Of a stretch of DNA of 64,000 nt, positions 48,657 through 61,509 are shown piece after piece. This DNA comes from Arabidopsis thaliana. Taxonomy: Eukaryota > Streptophyta > Magnoliopsida > Brassicales > Brassicaceae. Location: positions 27,637,971-27,701,970 of the forward strand of contig NC_003070.9 in NCBI RefSeq assembly GCF_000001735.4, in the 5' to 3' direction. Position 1 is the first letter of the stretch; every line of letters begins with the position of its first letter. Under the pieces are notes generated by a model that saw nothing but the letters and a program-made list of their open reading frames with translations, had not been told where the DNA came from and made no database searches. The position numbers and the translations under genes are program-made.

Positions 48657-49062
48657 CATATAAATAAATTATTATATATCCCCAAATCTTCGTCTTATTA
48701 TTTTTGTTTTTGTTTTTTTGTCGTCTCCCTCTTATTAAAAATGAAGCTCTCCATTATATGGATTCAGTAGAATTATTATAATTTCTTGGACGCCATTTTT
48801 CTCACCCCAAGTTTTCCTTCTAATAAATACGAGTGAGCAATGCGTAAGTATAAAAACCCGATTTGACTATATAATATTCTCAAAAGAATAATACTACTAA
48901 ATCTGATTTTCAACCAAAAGCCAAATTCAGCGGAGGAACTGTCGTTTTCCTTTCTTCTTTACTTCTTCACCTTTCTCCTATTTCATCTTAACATATAATC
49001 ATCAGAAGAAAAAAAAATTCTAAAACAAAAGAGGAACTTGAGAATTTTATGCTTGAGACAAA
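47270..49062. other. Intergenic, upstream of RABA6a
   Basis: About 1.8 kb. A GGGCTTT/GGCCCA pair lies near 47617-47650. A (TA)n tract is at 48625-48654. No ORF of coding character and no RNA gene recognised. Confidence 0.45.
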
Positions 49063-50017
49063 ATGGCAGAAGATACGTACGAGGAAGAGTGCGACTACTT
49101 GTTTAAGGCGGTGTTGATCGGAGACTCAGCCGTCGGAAAATCAAACCTCTTGTCTAGATTTTCTAAAGACGAGTTCCGGTTTGACTCTAAACCAACCATC
49201 GGAGTAGAGTTTGCTTACCGGAATGTTCACGTCGGAGATAAAATCATCAAGGCTCAGATTTGGGACACCGCCGGCCAAGAAAGGTACACGGACATAATTT
49301 TGTGACCTCGTGACTACTCTACTCTGTTCCTTATTTTGTATGTTTCTTTGAGCTTTAATTTTGACCAAATCAAAAATATTATTTTACAAAAAAATGAAGG
49401 AAATAAATTATGTAATATAACAAAGAAGAGTGAACTATCAATACTTTTATTAGGTTAAAAAGATACTTATAAAAATACTTGTAACATTCCTTAATTATTA
49501 TTTGTAATCTAATCATTGTAATTTTTATGAGTAAAGATTTCGAGCAATCACAAGTTCGTACTACCGTGGAGCATTAGGGGCATTACTGATTTACGACATC
49601 ACTAGACGAACAACTTTCGACAACATCAAGAAATGGCTTTTCGAGCTTAGAGACTTCGCCAATCCCGAAACCGTCGTTGTCCTCGTCGGAAACAAATCTG
49701 ATCTCCGACAATCTAGAGAAGTTGAAGAAGACGAGGGTAAGACTCTAGCAGAATCAGAAGGTCTCTACTTCCTCGAGACTTCGGCTTTAGAGAATGTTAA
49801 CGTCGAAGAAGCGTTTCTAGTGATGATCGGACGGATACATGAGGTTGTTACTCAGAGGATAGCTTCGGAAAACAAATCCAACGGTGCTGCGACGCCTCAC
49901 ATTAACGGTAATGGGAACGGTACGGTCCTTCCGGTTGGTAAAGAAATTGTGAATATACACGAAGTCACTGCTACTCAACCCTTATTAAGCTCATCTTCCA
50001 ACTGTTGTTTCAAGTAA
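49063..50017 (+). CDS. RABA6A: Rab GTPase, RABA subclass
   Basis: Two exons, 49063-49283 and 49537-50017, giving 233 aa. It has P-loop GDSAVGKS at 20-27, effector loop with KPTIGVEF, switch [11 protein letters not shown], base-recognition NKSD, and ETSA. The C-terminus ends in NCCFK, a geranylgeranylation site. The [12 protein letters not shown] sequence right after the splice is typical of Rab11/RABA. RABA proteins direct traffic between the trans-Golgi/early endosome and the plasma membrane or cell plate. The single intron at AG|A in the DTAGQER codon is the common RABA position. The basic, proline-poor hypervariable tail (about 190-230) differs from RABA1. Gene order gives RABA6a. Confidence 0.94.
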
Positions 50018-50578
50018 ATAATTAATGTATTTTTTTCGTTTATTGTTTTGGAATACTTTGATGATGTTTTTATTTGCCTGTGTATTCGTGAAAATTTTGC
50101 CTAGGTTGAGTACATGAATTTAAATCATACAATTAAATCCAAATAAATATGAAAATCAACATATAAAGTAATTAAATAATCAAATAATCAAATCCGATGT
50201 CGTCCAGCGGTTAGGATATTTGGCTTTCACCCAGGAGACCCGGGTTCGATTCTTGGAATGGGAACTTTTTTTAACCAAAAAACAAAATCACATAAAAAAA
50301 AGAACCAAATACAACTGAGATAATCTGTCAAGACTGTCCAATATTTCAAACAAATTCAGTTTCTTACGGGCAATTTTTTACACAAATTTTATCAAAGAGT
50401 GTTGTGAAGAACAATAACTCAAATATGAGTATCACAAATCAGTCATCTTTTACTTCTTTCTCTTTGCTGTTTTGGAGTCTACCCTAACTTTCTTGCACAC
50501 ATACAACAAAGAGAAGCCAAACTCATCAAACACTAAAGTAAGATATAAAAGATGAAACTGAAACAGAATAAGCAGTTA
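50018..50578. other. Short intergenic with a tRNA gene
   Basis: RABA6a 3' UTR, the tRNA-Glu at 50193-50264, and the DUF1295 3' UTR from the opposite strand. Confidence 0.5.
50193..50264 (+). tRNA. tRNA-Glu (TTC), acceptor stem imperfect
   Basis: 72 nt with the D-loop GTCCAGCGGTTAGGATAT, anticodon loop CTTTCAC (anticodon TTC at 50226-50228) and T-arm GACCCGGGTTCGATTCTTGG. All match plant tRNA-Glu box A and box B. A T7 stretch after the 3' end is a pol III terminator. The acceptor stem pairs at positions 1-3, 5 and 6, but G4 faces G and G7 faces A. The T-stem uses two G-T wobbles. It may be a diverged or non-functional copy. Confidence 0.85.
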
Positions 50579-52195
50579 CTAAACAGCCACCTCTTGAGGG
50601 AGATTTCGGCTGTAAAATGGAAACTCGAAGAGAAAGACCGTCTTGAACCATCCTGGTAAGTTCCCATACACTCCTCTTGGGAACAGAATCAGAGGACTAA
50701 AGATCGACAGAAGATAGAAACAAGTTAGCTATATATACAACACATCTTCAAGGCTTATCAAACGGTATCTAAAGCAAGTTATCGTTAAACCTTGTTGTCT
50801 TCTTGTAGGATCTGTAAGCTCCTGAGTTTCCATGTTTTTTGTCAGCCGATGCCTGTTTATATTCAAATCAGCCATATGTGATTCAGAAATTGTCTAAGTA
50901 GAGAGGAAGAGAACAAGGGAGAACCTCGAGTAATGGTATGCCGCTGACGAATAGAAGTAGCAAAGTGAGAAAGAGTGGTCCGAATATGACAAGATACTCT
51001 GCACCTTCAAGCACAGGCGATGCAGCCACAAAGATTCCCCACCACAGTAACATCTGATGAACATATATAGCCACAAAGATATACAGCAATGAACGATCAC
51101 CACCATTTATGCCAAAGATGAAGAACTCATTATATACCGAAATACTAACCTCACCGAAGTAGTTTGGATGTCTTGAATACTTCCAGACTCCAACATCACA
51201 CCATTTTCCTCTGTTTTCAGGAGAGTTTTTGAATGATAGCTTCTGTTGATCAGCTGCAGCTTCAATCAAGAAACCGAAAACCCACATAGTCCAACCGATA
51301 ACATCTGCGGGTTTAAGAGATCCACCACCATCACTTGCATTAACAAGTGTTAAAGGTAAGCTAACCGTCCAAACCCACACAGCCTACCATGAAAGAAAAC
51401 AACAACTCTAGTTTGAGAACCACAAGCATGAATTCCAAATAGGCTAAAAGAGAGAATAGTATAAACAGTTCACCTGAAGAGTCCAGAAAATGATTAGTCT
51501 CACTATATTTCCACGCTGTTCATCAAAGCGACGATCTTCCCCCCATTGCAAGATCCTAAAACAACAAGAGAGTAATGCTATAATGATCAGGAAAGAAACA
51601 AAAAAGGAATTTTGCAGTCATTGGTAGAGACCTCATTAGAAGGAAAATCCCCAAGCGAAGACCCCATACCACAACTAGCAAAGTCAATACTATCTGGATG
51701 GAGAAAAGAAAAGAGTCTCAACTCAGAAACACCAAAACAATGAAAAGAACAGAGAGAGAAAATAAGACAAAGAAGAAGAGCAGAGACTTACCTGTCGAAA
51801 ATGCCAAGAGGCTTTGAGAACAAGTGTTAACACAGCAAGTATAACGAAGTTTGTGCTACCTGAACCATACAGAGTTAAGTAATTAATATAATGACTCCTA
51901 CATAACAGAAACCGAAGCTACTGGGGATTAAAGGACTGAAATTGGTCGTACCAGCAAAGTCAGTGACTTGATCAAATTTGAAAAGAGCCGTGATTACGAA
52001 GAATATGAACTGGTAAATCACCTACAAATTATGGCAAACAGAGTTTTGCGAAATCAGACATGAACAAAGAAACCTAACTCTGTTCAGAAACTATCGCACA
52101 ACCCAGAAAATGAACAGAGGAATTTAGATTAGCTGAGAACTTACAGTGACAATAGCAGTGAGAGCCAGAAAATGCGAATCGAGAACTGTTCCCAT
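50579..52195 (-). CDS. DUF1295 / steroid 5-alpha-reductase-like membrane protein
   Basis: Nine exons: 52145-52195, 51952-52021, 51792-51859, 51632-51693, 51474-51555, 51150-51383, 50925-51053, 50791-50852 and 50579-50696, giving 291 aa. Several transmembrane helices lie in the first half and around IFGPLFLTLLLLFVSGIPLLE. The signature KYSRHPNYFGE with WWG (about 180-205) is the NADPH-binding end of the steroid-reductase/ICMT-like fold. Function in plants is unproven; a sterol or lipid double-bond reductase is plausible by family. All splice phases close. A last exon rich in aromatic residues (FLFEFPFYSRN) follows the fold. Confidence 0.88.
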
Positions 52196-52497
52196 TCTAT
52201 CAAACGAAAACAAAAAAGCAGAGAAAACTTCCAAATATATATTCTTTCGATCGAAGAGAAACGATTCGTTATCCTTTCTATTGTTTCCGAGTAACAAAAT
52301 TGAGAATATATCATATAAAAAAAAGTCATTACTTTAACATTTGGTCATTGGGTGACTTGGTGTATGGCTAATACTCCCATGAATTTATGTGGCTGCGAGC
52401 TAAACACCATGCCGTTTACTTGTGACACGAGAAAAGTCTCATTTGTACACGAAAATACTTGTACGCAAAAAAGTGTGAACTTTATACATTATTTGCA
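52196..52497. other. Short intergenic between DUF1295 and FKBP17-3
   Basis: DUF1295 leader side and the FKBP17-3 3' UTR. AT-rich; no other feature. Confidence 0.45.
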
Positions 52498-53811
52498 TCA
52501 TACAATAGTTTGGAAACAATAAACTGTATCAACCTCGATGATATAGTCAAGTGTTGCAGATGGAGGAATCTCCAAACCCTGTCCAAATTCGACATTTCTG
52601 TCTCCAAATCCTAAGGACGGTGGAATTATCACTCTACGTTTACCTCCAGCCTTCATTGACCTGAGAACATGCTCTATACCTTGGCATAGTCCCTTGCTAT
52701 ACGGTCTTGAGTCCATTACCATCGCTAGTGACTTGCCTTTGCCTCCAAATGTGTCCACGAACACTTGTTCAGTGCCATGTACTTGTCCCTTTACATCAAA
52801 CACTACCAAGTATCCTGAGCTTGGAGTAGCTCCACTTCCAACTTGTAGATCATAGTACCTACACGGTTCAATTCCATGAATAGACAAGAAGTTTCAGGTC
52901 ACAATAAGAGCAGATATAGATTGCATTTCACCTCGAAATGTTACAAGTATTTTCCAAAATGAGATCAAAATAAGACAAAAGTCCCGTTTCAAAATGAGAA
53001 CCAAATTGAACTTTTCAAGAGATTGAGTTCGTGATGAATGTTAAGGTATGCAAAGAAGTTTCAGGCTAATCAAAGAGCAGATATAGTTAAGAACCACGTC
53101 AAAAAGTATTAAGGATTCCCCAAAACAACATCAAAATAAAACAAGCCTACCATAGAGAATGCTACAATGTAACACTAAAGGGTAACGATTTAGACATGTA
53201 AATCCCAACAACGGAAGCTCACAAAATTTTCTATTTGCTGAAACATATGTTATGGAGAATGTACCTTATGCCGTTTGGTAAGATGATCTCTTCTTGCTTT
53301 TCTAAACCTCTGCCAAATCCAAAAATTACAGAAAAACATTTCAAGTTTGTGAAGATGATAACAAACCCAAAAAACGCATTCAAGAACAAATAAACTATGA
53401 GCTCAAGTCTTTGATTGTATTATCAAATCCCTAATTGCTAACATTCACTTAAATTTTCCATCTTTAGTTCTTAACAAGAGAATAATTCGAAGTCTTGATG
53501 AGTAAGAGTAACCTTGTGTTATCCTCTTCCTGAAACACATCGAGTCGTGACTTCTTCATCTGCTCGGAGACAACACCGAAAGCTAAAAACCCAGCCCAGG
53601 TAAACCCGGCGCCGATTCCGAACCGTCGCGTCACCGGAGAAGTAATCCAATCCGTCAATTGCTGCTCCTGCAATGTGACCACCGCCGTTGGTTGTGGATT
53701 CTCCGTGAATGTGACGCTTAGCGACTGCGATAGAAGACTCTGTTTCGGATGTTGGGATGGAGAGACGAAACGGTGGTGAGAAGGAACCGTCGCAGTGAAG
53801 AGAGTCGCCAT
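52498..53811 (-). CDS. FKBP17-3: Chloroplast lumen FKBP-type prolyl isomerase
   Basis: Three exons, 53513-53811, 53265-53309 and 52498-52858, giving 234 aa. The ATG at 53811 is used; the in-frame TTG just upstream is not a start. The N-terminus (1 to about 60) looks like a plastid transit peptide. TRRFGIGAGFTWAGFLAFGVV follows: a twin-arginine plus hydrophobic segment typical of Tat import into the thylakoid lumen. The FKBP domain fills the rest (GYLVVFDVKGQVHG, then PYSKGLCQGIEHVLRSMKAGG and IEVDTVY). Several residues that define rapamycin binding are replaced, as in other lumenal FKBPs. Role: peptidyl-prolyl isomerase or chaperone for photosynthetic complexes. The symbol is from gene order. 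Confidence 0.9.
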
Positions 53812-54276
53812 TGTCAAAGATTTTTCGTAAAAGCAAAGTTTTTTAAAATATTATATTATTTTGATTCATATATCCCAATAATAAAGATCAGCCTTATCTT
53901 GTTCGTGTGATGAATAAAGACAGAGCTCAATGATTTTTTTTAATATATGTTTTCGGTCAACGTTTCGACGAGTTTGTCAATTGTTTTTTCTTTCTCTCTT
54001 TGTACAGTTTCAATATTGGAAAACAAAATAGAGGAAATTACGCATGAACATGAACATCGCTTGCAAGCAAAGACAACAAAACACACGAGCACAATCCTTC
54101 ACCTTCTTCAATCGTCATCTTCCATGAATCTTTCTTTTTCACAATTCACAAGCTGTGTCAAACACTGAAGCTGAGGCAAAAAGTAGCAGAGAAGGAACAT
54201 TTGTAGCTTTTTTTTCCTTCAAACAGATTGAATTCGTCAAAAATGTGTTTGCCACTTTGGTCGTCTTCTTCTGTTA
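53812..54276. other. Intergenic between FKBP17-3 and SIS8
   Basis: FKBP17-3 promoter and SIS8 3' UTR. Plus-strand ORFs here are antisense or UTR noise. Confidence 0.45.
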
Positions 54277-57200
54277 TCAATCCTTTTGTTCATGTTCAGT
54301 TGGTAATGAAGAGGAACTGGGGACTGGTCTTGGGATGTTGGAACCTGTTACAGGTTTCTGTAGCCGCTTTAGAGACGCCATTATCTCTGCAAAACTTGGC
54401 CTTAACTTTGAATCCCTGATAAACACACACAAAGCCATTACATGTGTTAACTGAGACATGGTCAAGTGAAATGATGTTGTTTAAGCACTGCTACTTCATA
54501 TTGTGGCTGAAACATTGAAAAATAATCTATACTCACGTCTGCCAGCATTTACTGATGAGATCTGCAATTGCTGGATCTACAAAGTCGGGAATGTCAAGAC
54601 GTCGATGCTGAAACCCAACTGCCCCAACTACTTGCATCGGGTTCATCTTTCCCCACGGTTGTTGTAACGTAAAGAGTTCCCATAAGATCACACCGTAGCT
54701 GTAAACATCGCACCTGTTTCACGTATTGTTTTTTCCTGACATTAGGCCTGCTTCTGACAAAAGGGAACAAAATGAATATCTAGTAGCAAAAGATCTAAGA
54801 GCATACTTCTCATCAGCAGGTTCGTTTCTTAGCACTTCTGGAGCCATCCATTCAGCCTTTATAAGACCAACACATAATTAGATTAACGAACTGGCAATTA
54901 CAATAACTGTAAAAAGAGATGATTAAGACAGGGGAGACTATAACTTGCTTCTTACCGTCCCTGCTGTTGACTTTGAAGAGAGGTATGTACTGTGTTTCAT
55001 CCTAGACAATCCAAAATCACACACCTGATATATATGAAAATCCAGTATTTGTTATGTAAACTTATAGCTGTTACATACGATATAACATTATCCACTTGGT
55101 AAGAAACAATAAATTTTATGGAGAGAATCTGACCTTCACGACCCAGTTTTTGTCAACTAGAAGGTTTGGGGACTTAAGATCGCGATGGACAATCATCGGA
55201 TTACAGCTGTGCAAATAGTTCATTCCACGAGCCTGAATACAAGTAATATGTTACCTCAACACTCTACTGAAAGAATCAAGAAGTTACAAACAGGTGATAT
55301 AGTAAGAGAAGAAAAGACTAATACAGCATCAAGGGCCATTCTCAGGCGCCTCCTCTCGTCTAATTGGTTATTTGGCCGGTGGATTAACCTATACAAGCTA
55401 CCTCTGCACAAGTTTGGAAAAAAATATTATAATGTAAAGATCCAAAAACGAAGCACAACCGGATTGAACCTGTTCAAACCATCCAGATTTTAGAACTTAA
55501 AGCAAATACTTGAACAACACTCATTGATGCAAAGAAGATTTTGGCATTTAGAGGTCACAAAATAGATAAAAACAGAGGCATGCGCATCATGAATAAGGAG
55601 ATGGAAATCGTTGTAGCCATGAGAATCATATCAAAGTAACTGAATCTTGCAAAGATCATAGTATTACCTAGGAAGAAACTCTGTAACAATTGAAAGATTC
55701 GGTGGGCGAGTCACAGCTCCCATGAAGAGAACAATGTTGGGATGTCTTAGCTTTTTCATGATTCGGACCTTGTATCACAAGAATATATAAGAAGGGTTTG
55801 ATATAGAACTAATCAACATGGAAAATCAGGTAAAAGAAAAGATTAGAAGAAAGGCTCGTACCTCACTTCTGAATTCCTCCAATGCTTCTCCTGTTAAATC
55901 TTGATCAAGGAACTTCTTGACAGCCACTTCCTAAAGTTCAAGAGTTTCGACGATATGGAACTCAAACTAAGGAATTTCTAAACTCTTTTTTCATCGAGTT
56001 CAAATTCACAGTATAAATTGGAAAAGCAAATATAATACTCACAGTCCCGTGCCAATCTCCCCGATACACTTCTCCATAAGATCCTGTATCAAAAGAAGTA
56101 AAGTAGTTAATTATTTGAAGATGTAGTTACACCAAAGCAGATAACAGATGATGATAAGTCAGGTACCAAGTCCAATACGTTCTCCCACAGTAATTTCTTC
56201 CCACAAAATCTCACAGTCAGATACATCATCACAGTCTGACTTAGAACTTTCATTGCCAATAGATTTGTCAGATATTCTTTCCCCTCCTGAATTTGGCCCA
56301 TGATTAGAGTCCCCACTACCTTGAGGCTCATGCCCACCAGAACCATCATCCCCGTCGCTATTCGAGCCTAATTCAAGTTGCCTGGACACGGCTGCAGCTG
56401 TTGCCACAACTGCAGCAGCAGTGGCCGTGGCAGCAGCTGCAGCAGGAAGTTCTATGGGGGAGGAGTCTGAGTTTGCAGACTTGGCAGCAGCAGCAGCAAC
56501 CATGGAAGATGCAACAACAGCAGCTGCAGCTACAGCAGCAGGGACGGTTCTGGCATATTCTGTCGAAGATGCTTCAGAATGTGAAGAATCAGACTGACTT
56601 ACAACTTTGCCATTATCACGTTGATCATGTGCATTTGTTTTAGATTGCACTCTTGGTAATGGAGGCAAAAACCTCACTGGACCAAAACCGTTTTGGTGTC
56701 TTCCTTCCTGAGTTGTCTCTAAATCTTTTCCTCTCTCTTTCTTGGCTTCAGTCGAGTTTTTGCTTTCAACAGTTGCCTCCAATTGCTGGGGATAGACTTC
56801 GGAAAATAAATTGGGAGGAGCTACAACTCCGCTTTCAAGTAATACATCATGAAGCTTCTGAGCTAACCGTGGATTCTCTTTAGCAGCATCAATCATATAT
56901 TGTGAAACATCTTTGACTTTCATCCTTTGTGCAGCTGGGGAGCTAACCCCTTCAGTCCAAGAAGGTGATCTCATATGGGTGAAAGAATGAATAGGCCTGC
57001 TAGACAGATTTTGAAATGGAGCCTTTTCAACTTTCTTCTGATTTTTCACATCTTCTCTAGAAATATTTGGATGAACAATGAGATCGCCTCCACCTCCGGA
57101 TTGGTTTCTCTCCCCAGAACTCTTGGTACTAGAACGATGTTCCCCTGTTCGAAACTCTGTATTCTCTTCATATGAGCTTTCAATACCATTGCTGGAAGAA

Positions 57201-58748
57201 GCTACATGAATTGAATCATTGTCTCCAGGACTAGCGGAATAGGCAGATTCATCATAGTCTATTTGTAGTCCAGCTGCATCAGCTGGAATAAGCGTGCCGG
57301 GATCTCCCATAAGATCAACAATGTACTCCCTGAAATTCACAATTGAATAGCATATAACAAAGTTTCTTTCTTTAAGCCTCAATATTAGCTTCAGGAGGTG
57401 CAGATTAGATAACAATATACATGAATGATAGACAAATATTGAATCTACACATTAATGTGATGATTACCTGCCATCATCAGCCTTAATAAAGTTCATTGCC
57501 ACATCTTCAGAACCGGTATATTGCTGACCTTTGACTATTCGACAAGGAACACCAACACTATCACACAATACCTACAAAGTTTCATATAAAGAAAGAACCA
57601 TAAGAAATGAAATAAACTTAAAAGTGCTGAGATTCAGAAGAAAAAGTGCATACTTTGAATAACAAGGCTCGGTGACGAGCCAAACCAATAGTCAGAGAAC
57701 CAAGTGGCAAAACCATGCTTCCAAGAGTTGCTTTCAAACTATAGCTAAGACTCCTCCAAGCTCTCAACATGCTCTCTGGGTGCACGACTGGTCCACCCAT
57801 GTAATCTCCCACTAAAATAGCCAGTTTCCTTACCAATTCACTATTCACAAAACCAGAGGAAGAAACTGATCTTGATTTAGCAGCAATATCAAGAGCCATC
57901 TGTTCAAGTCTCAACAGATTAGAATCCCCACTTCTGTTCACAAGAACAGCTTCCCATGTCACACCGTCTGAAACAGGTGTCCCTTGAAGATCGAGCAAAG
58001 GAGGTATTCTTTCTGCTGAGGATGCATTCAACACTCCATACAAGTCATAAAAACCATCCAAGATCTTGTCATCATAGCCAAGACAATTGTAATTCTGTGA
58101 ATGCAACAATACCAAAATGAAATGAGTTCTTGGGAGTAACTAAAGAGTTTCTGTTATGCAGAGAAAACAATTGAATCAAAAGCTTACCCAGTAGCGATAA
58201 GCGATGAGTTCAGCTGGAGAGTTCTCAGGAGCACAAGAGCCTAAACTGAATTGCTTAATAGCCTCAATCTGAGTAGCCTCAGGATCTTCTCTAGCACTTA
58301 ACTCTAAAGCCAACTGTATCTGATTCTCTTCTTCAACAGCTGGATCTTTGGAACCTAAATCCACATGTTCTGACCCATTAACAACAACAGTGTCATCAAC
58401 CGTGGCGGCTCTGTTCTTGGCATTGAAAGAATTAGGAGGACTAGGGATTTTTCTATGACCAACAGAACTTAACCAATTAGATAAACCAGAAAAAGGTTTG
58501 ATTTCAGGGCTATTGCTGTGATGAGACCTCGGTGATGATGATGATGATACATCGATAGACTTATGATGATTGCTCTTAGTTGTTGAAATTGATCCTTCAG
58601 CTTCATCTGATTGATTGGGCGAGATATGAAGTTTCTTAAGAAAGTTCTTCATGTTCATCTTCATACTCCAAATGCTAGAACAATGATCAACAGGTCTTAA
58701 AACCACTCCATCTCCCAAATTCTTCAAAGTTTCTTCTTTTACTTTCAT
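54277..58748 (-). CDS. SIS8: Raf-like MAPKKK, sugar insensitive 8
   Basis: Thirteen exons: 58188-58748, 57654-58094, 57468-57571, 56167-57329, 56043-56083, 55862-55930, 55668-55768, 55325-55403, 55134-55232, 54956-55024, 54807-54856, 54537-54713 and 54277-54415, giving 1030 aa. N-terminal EDR1-type domain is roughly 150-400, with [21 protein letters not shown] across exons 2-3. A long Ser/Ala-rich linker in exon 4 follows, with poly-Ala patches. The kinase domain runs about 750-1005: GLGSYGEV loop, K775, HRDLKSPN with D871, and DFG 889-891. The subfamily (EDR1/CTR1 group B) links sugar, salt and disease signals. The kinase residues all look intact. Raf4 is another name used. Confidence 0.96.
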
Positions 58749-60726
58749 AAACCCTAATTCCTCCCCGGAATTTAAATCAAAAGTTTGAAACTTTCACCGG
58801 AATTCACGAAGACCAATCAAAAAGAACAAAGATTTCAACTTTATTGGACTTCAAAAGGCAAAAACTTGAGACAGCAAAATTTGTAGAGAGCTTGAGCTCA
58901 AAACACACAGAATTTTTTTTTTTTTTTTGATAAATCACCAAAATGGTTAAAAGCACACACCCACTCAAATGCAGAATTTAAAGAAAAAAAGCATATGACT
59001 GACAATTTTCTCCGTACTGATATGAACCGCTAATTCTCCTCCTTCAACCAACTTGAATATGTATCTCTCTATCTATCTCTGACGCCACTTTCTCTGTCTA
59101 AAAAGTTGGACAAAGAAAGAAGTGGAGAGAGTGGCTCTTCTCTAGAAGAAAATTAAAGTTTGCATTTTTGATAATTGAGGAGGAGAGTTACTTACTGTGA
59201 CATGCAAAACAAAACAGAACAAGAAAAAAGGCGTATCTTTTTCACTAAGCTTAGTGCGTGAACTTGAAAAGATGATGACGAAACATAATTAAATTGCACC
59301 AAGACAGACTTAACGTCAATTGAGGCATTTAAAACGGTTACTTTTTGTTTCTATAAACAGCATAGAATCTACATCAATTTATTCATTACTATGTCAAAAA
59401 AGAAAATTCTGAGAAAACTGTGAGATACATTTTTTGTCCTTAATTCACTAATATATAAATAAAAATACTTACGGGAATGTTTTCTTTAAAATTTTGCATT
59501 AGAACAATAAAAAAACTATCCAAAGTGGTTTAAAGCAATTTCTTTGATTCATTTTAAACGCTAGCAACCGCAAACTCAACATTTGCATATGGTAGTAGGA
59601 GAACCAATCAAGTTCTAAATCAATTTTCATTTTTCGATCAAATATATCAAAAGTCTTTTTGGTCATATAATTAAAACTGTATTTTTATTTTTTTTAATAA
59701 ATAGTATAGCGTTTCGATCTTTTATACTTGTATCTCTTTTGGGAATAAAAGAAGAATAGCAATTGTCACGGCAATTAAGGACCATTAACTTTTTATATTT
59801 TGAGAATGACTAGAAATAGCTTAAGGTGTCAATTCTAAAGAAAAGACAAATGAGAATTTAACTGAATATTCACTTGAAAAGCACGTGGTTAATTGTATAT
59901 TGCAGTGTCCGGTGAATCTTACTAAGATAGAGCTCAATTAATTAACGAGTTAGATAATTAGTACTCCGTTATCTTGCTTTTGATGAAACTCTATTTTCGT
60001 GAAGAGACACCGTTATCTCTTCGATCATTCAACATATCTATCACTATATACATATGTAATTAATTAGTTTATATAGTGGTTACGACTTACAACTTACAAT
60101 AGAGATAGCTATGTATGTCATATATGCACAAAATATATGAGTTTATTATAGTATATGATTAATGTCAAAATATGGACAACCACACGTATGCATGTATGAT
60201 TTATGTAATAGGTAATCATTGTATCTTCTTTGAACTTATTAAATGGTGTGAGCTATGAGCCAATAGTTGACCAACACGAATATTTATGATTTTTCCAGTG
60301 ATCAACTCTATAGTGTCCACACGATTGTGAGGTTCAGAAACCATCAGGTAATTTTTTTTTAATGTATCATTAATTAAGGTAACTCTTTATGTGTCTTGGA
60401 AATTGTTTTCCACCATAGAAGATGATTATTTGTTGAAATAATTTATACGTAATTTTTTTTAAAAATTAAACTTTACATTTTAATTTTTATATACTGGAAT
60501 GATAAATACGGTAAAAAACAAAAATATACTATTACCGTGGTTTTCATATTCATCCCCCCCCCCATTCGACTTAAATATGTTATCTACTTTTCCAACTATG
60601 ACACTTCTCAAAAATCTATTTTATAGTATAAAGGATCTGTATTCCATAAAATAAAACAAGAAAAAAGGAAAACGATTGGAGGTTTTAAGTGCTCAAGGGT
60701 AGTTGGCTAACAATTCAATTTTGGGC

Positions 60727-60919
60727 GGCTTGAGATTTGTCCGAAAACATAAGAAAAGATTTTTGATTTGGAATAAATCTTATAGTAACATTAAAACATA
60801 CAAAAAAAAAAAAAAAAGTAAATGGGGCTTGAGTTTTGTCCGAAAACATAAGAAAATATTTTTGATTTGGTATAAATCTTAGTAACATTTAAACAAACAA
60901 AAAAAGAAGAAGTGAATGG
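60727..60919 (+). repeat. Tandem duplication, two copies of about 95-99 bp
   Basis: Copy 1 (60727-60825) and copy 2 (60826-60919) share GGCTTGAG-TTTGTCCGAAAACATAAG and a TTTTTGATTTGG-ATAAATCTTA core. They differ mainly in the A-run length near the ends. High identity implies a recent duplication. Confidence 0.8.
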
Positions 60920-61097
60920 AGAGTTTCTATTTACTACACGTTATGTTTGGTTTAAGCCAATAAAAAAAAGCGTTTACGTAACCATAAAACATAGCGTGTG
61001 TGATTTTGCTCAGAAAAGAAGAGTTTAATAGGCCAAAGCAGCAAGATTAAAAGTTAAAAGTTAAAACCGTAAAAGAACATTCGTTTCTCCCGGGAGG

Positions 61098-61170
61098 TTT
61101 GACTAATTTGACTGTACCACGTGAAATGGACGCGCGAATGATAATGCGTCTAGTGACGCATGCCACGTCA
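61098..61170 (+). promoter_or_regulatory. TTGAC pair, G-box and CACGTC cluster upstream of MPK15
   Basis: Two TTTGACT motifs ten bases apart (61098 and 61108), CCACGTG (61117), GACGCGCG (about 61129) and CCACGTCA (61163) within about 75 bp. TTGAC is the WRKY W-box core and CACGTG/CACGTC are bZIP/bHLH sites. The region lies roughly 1.1 kb upstream of the MPK15 ATG. Regulatory role is inferred from motif density. Confidence 0.4.
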
Positions 61171-61463
61171 TAGTTATCCTATCAGAAAGCAAAACAAAAA
61201 AAACAATCTTTCAGTTTTTGTTTTTATGTCGTAAAAAGAATTTGGTGCATTCCAATTGGTGACAGCCACACATTTTTTTTGGTGCTGGGACCACTTCCCC
61301 ACCTATCACTTTTCTCCTCTATCTCATACTCCTCCTTCGTTAAATCATTGAAAAAAATCTTGCTAATGTGTTTTAATTAGTTTAAGTTTCTATATCTATG
61401 CACGCTAGTTTAGGAATTAAGTATGGCATTATTTTGTTGAATGCGTCGAGGTGGTTATCCTTT

Positions 61464-61509
61464 TTTAAGAATCCACTTATAATTTTTTTTCTTTAAGAAC
61501 CCACTTATA
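61464..61509 (-). mobile_element. Micro-insertion with poly(T) and 18-bp target duplication
   Basis: TTTAAGAATCCACTTATA at 61464-61481 recurs at 61492-61509 with one T/C difference. The insert is only about ten bases, T-rich with a final C; on the minus strand this is G followed by A8. Confidence 0.4.
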
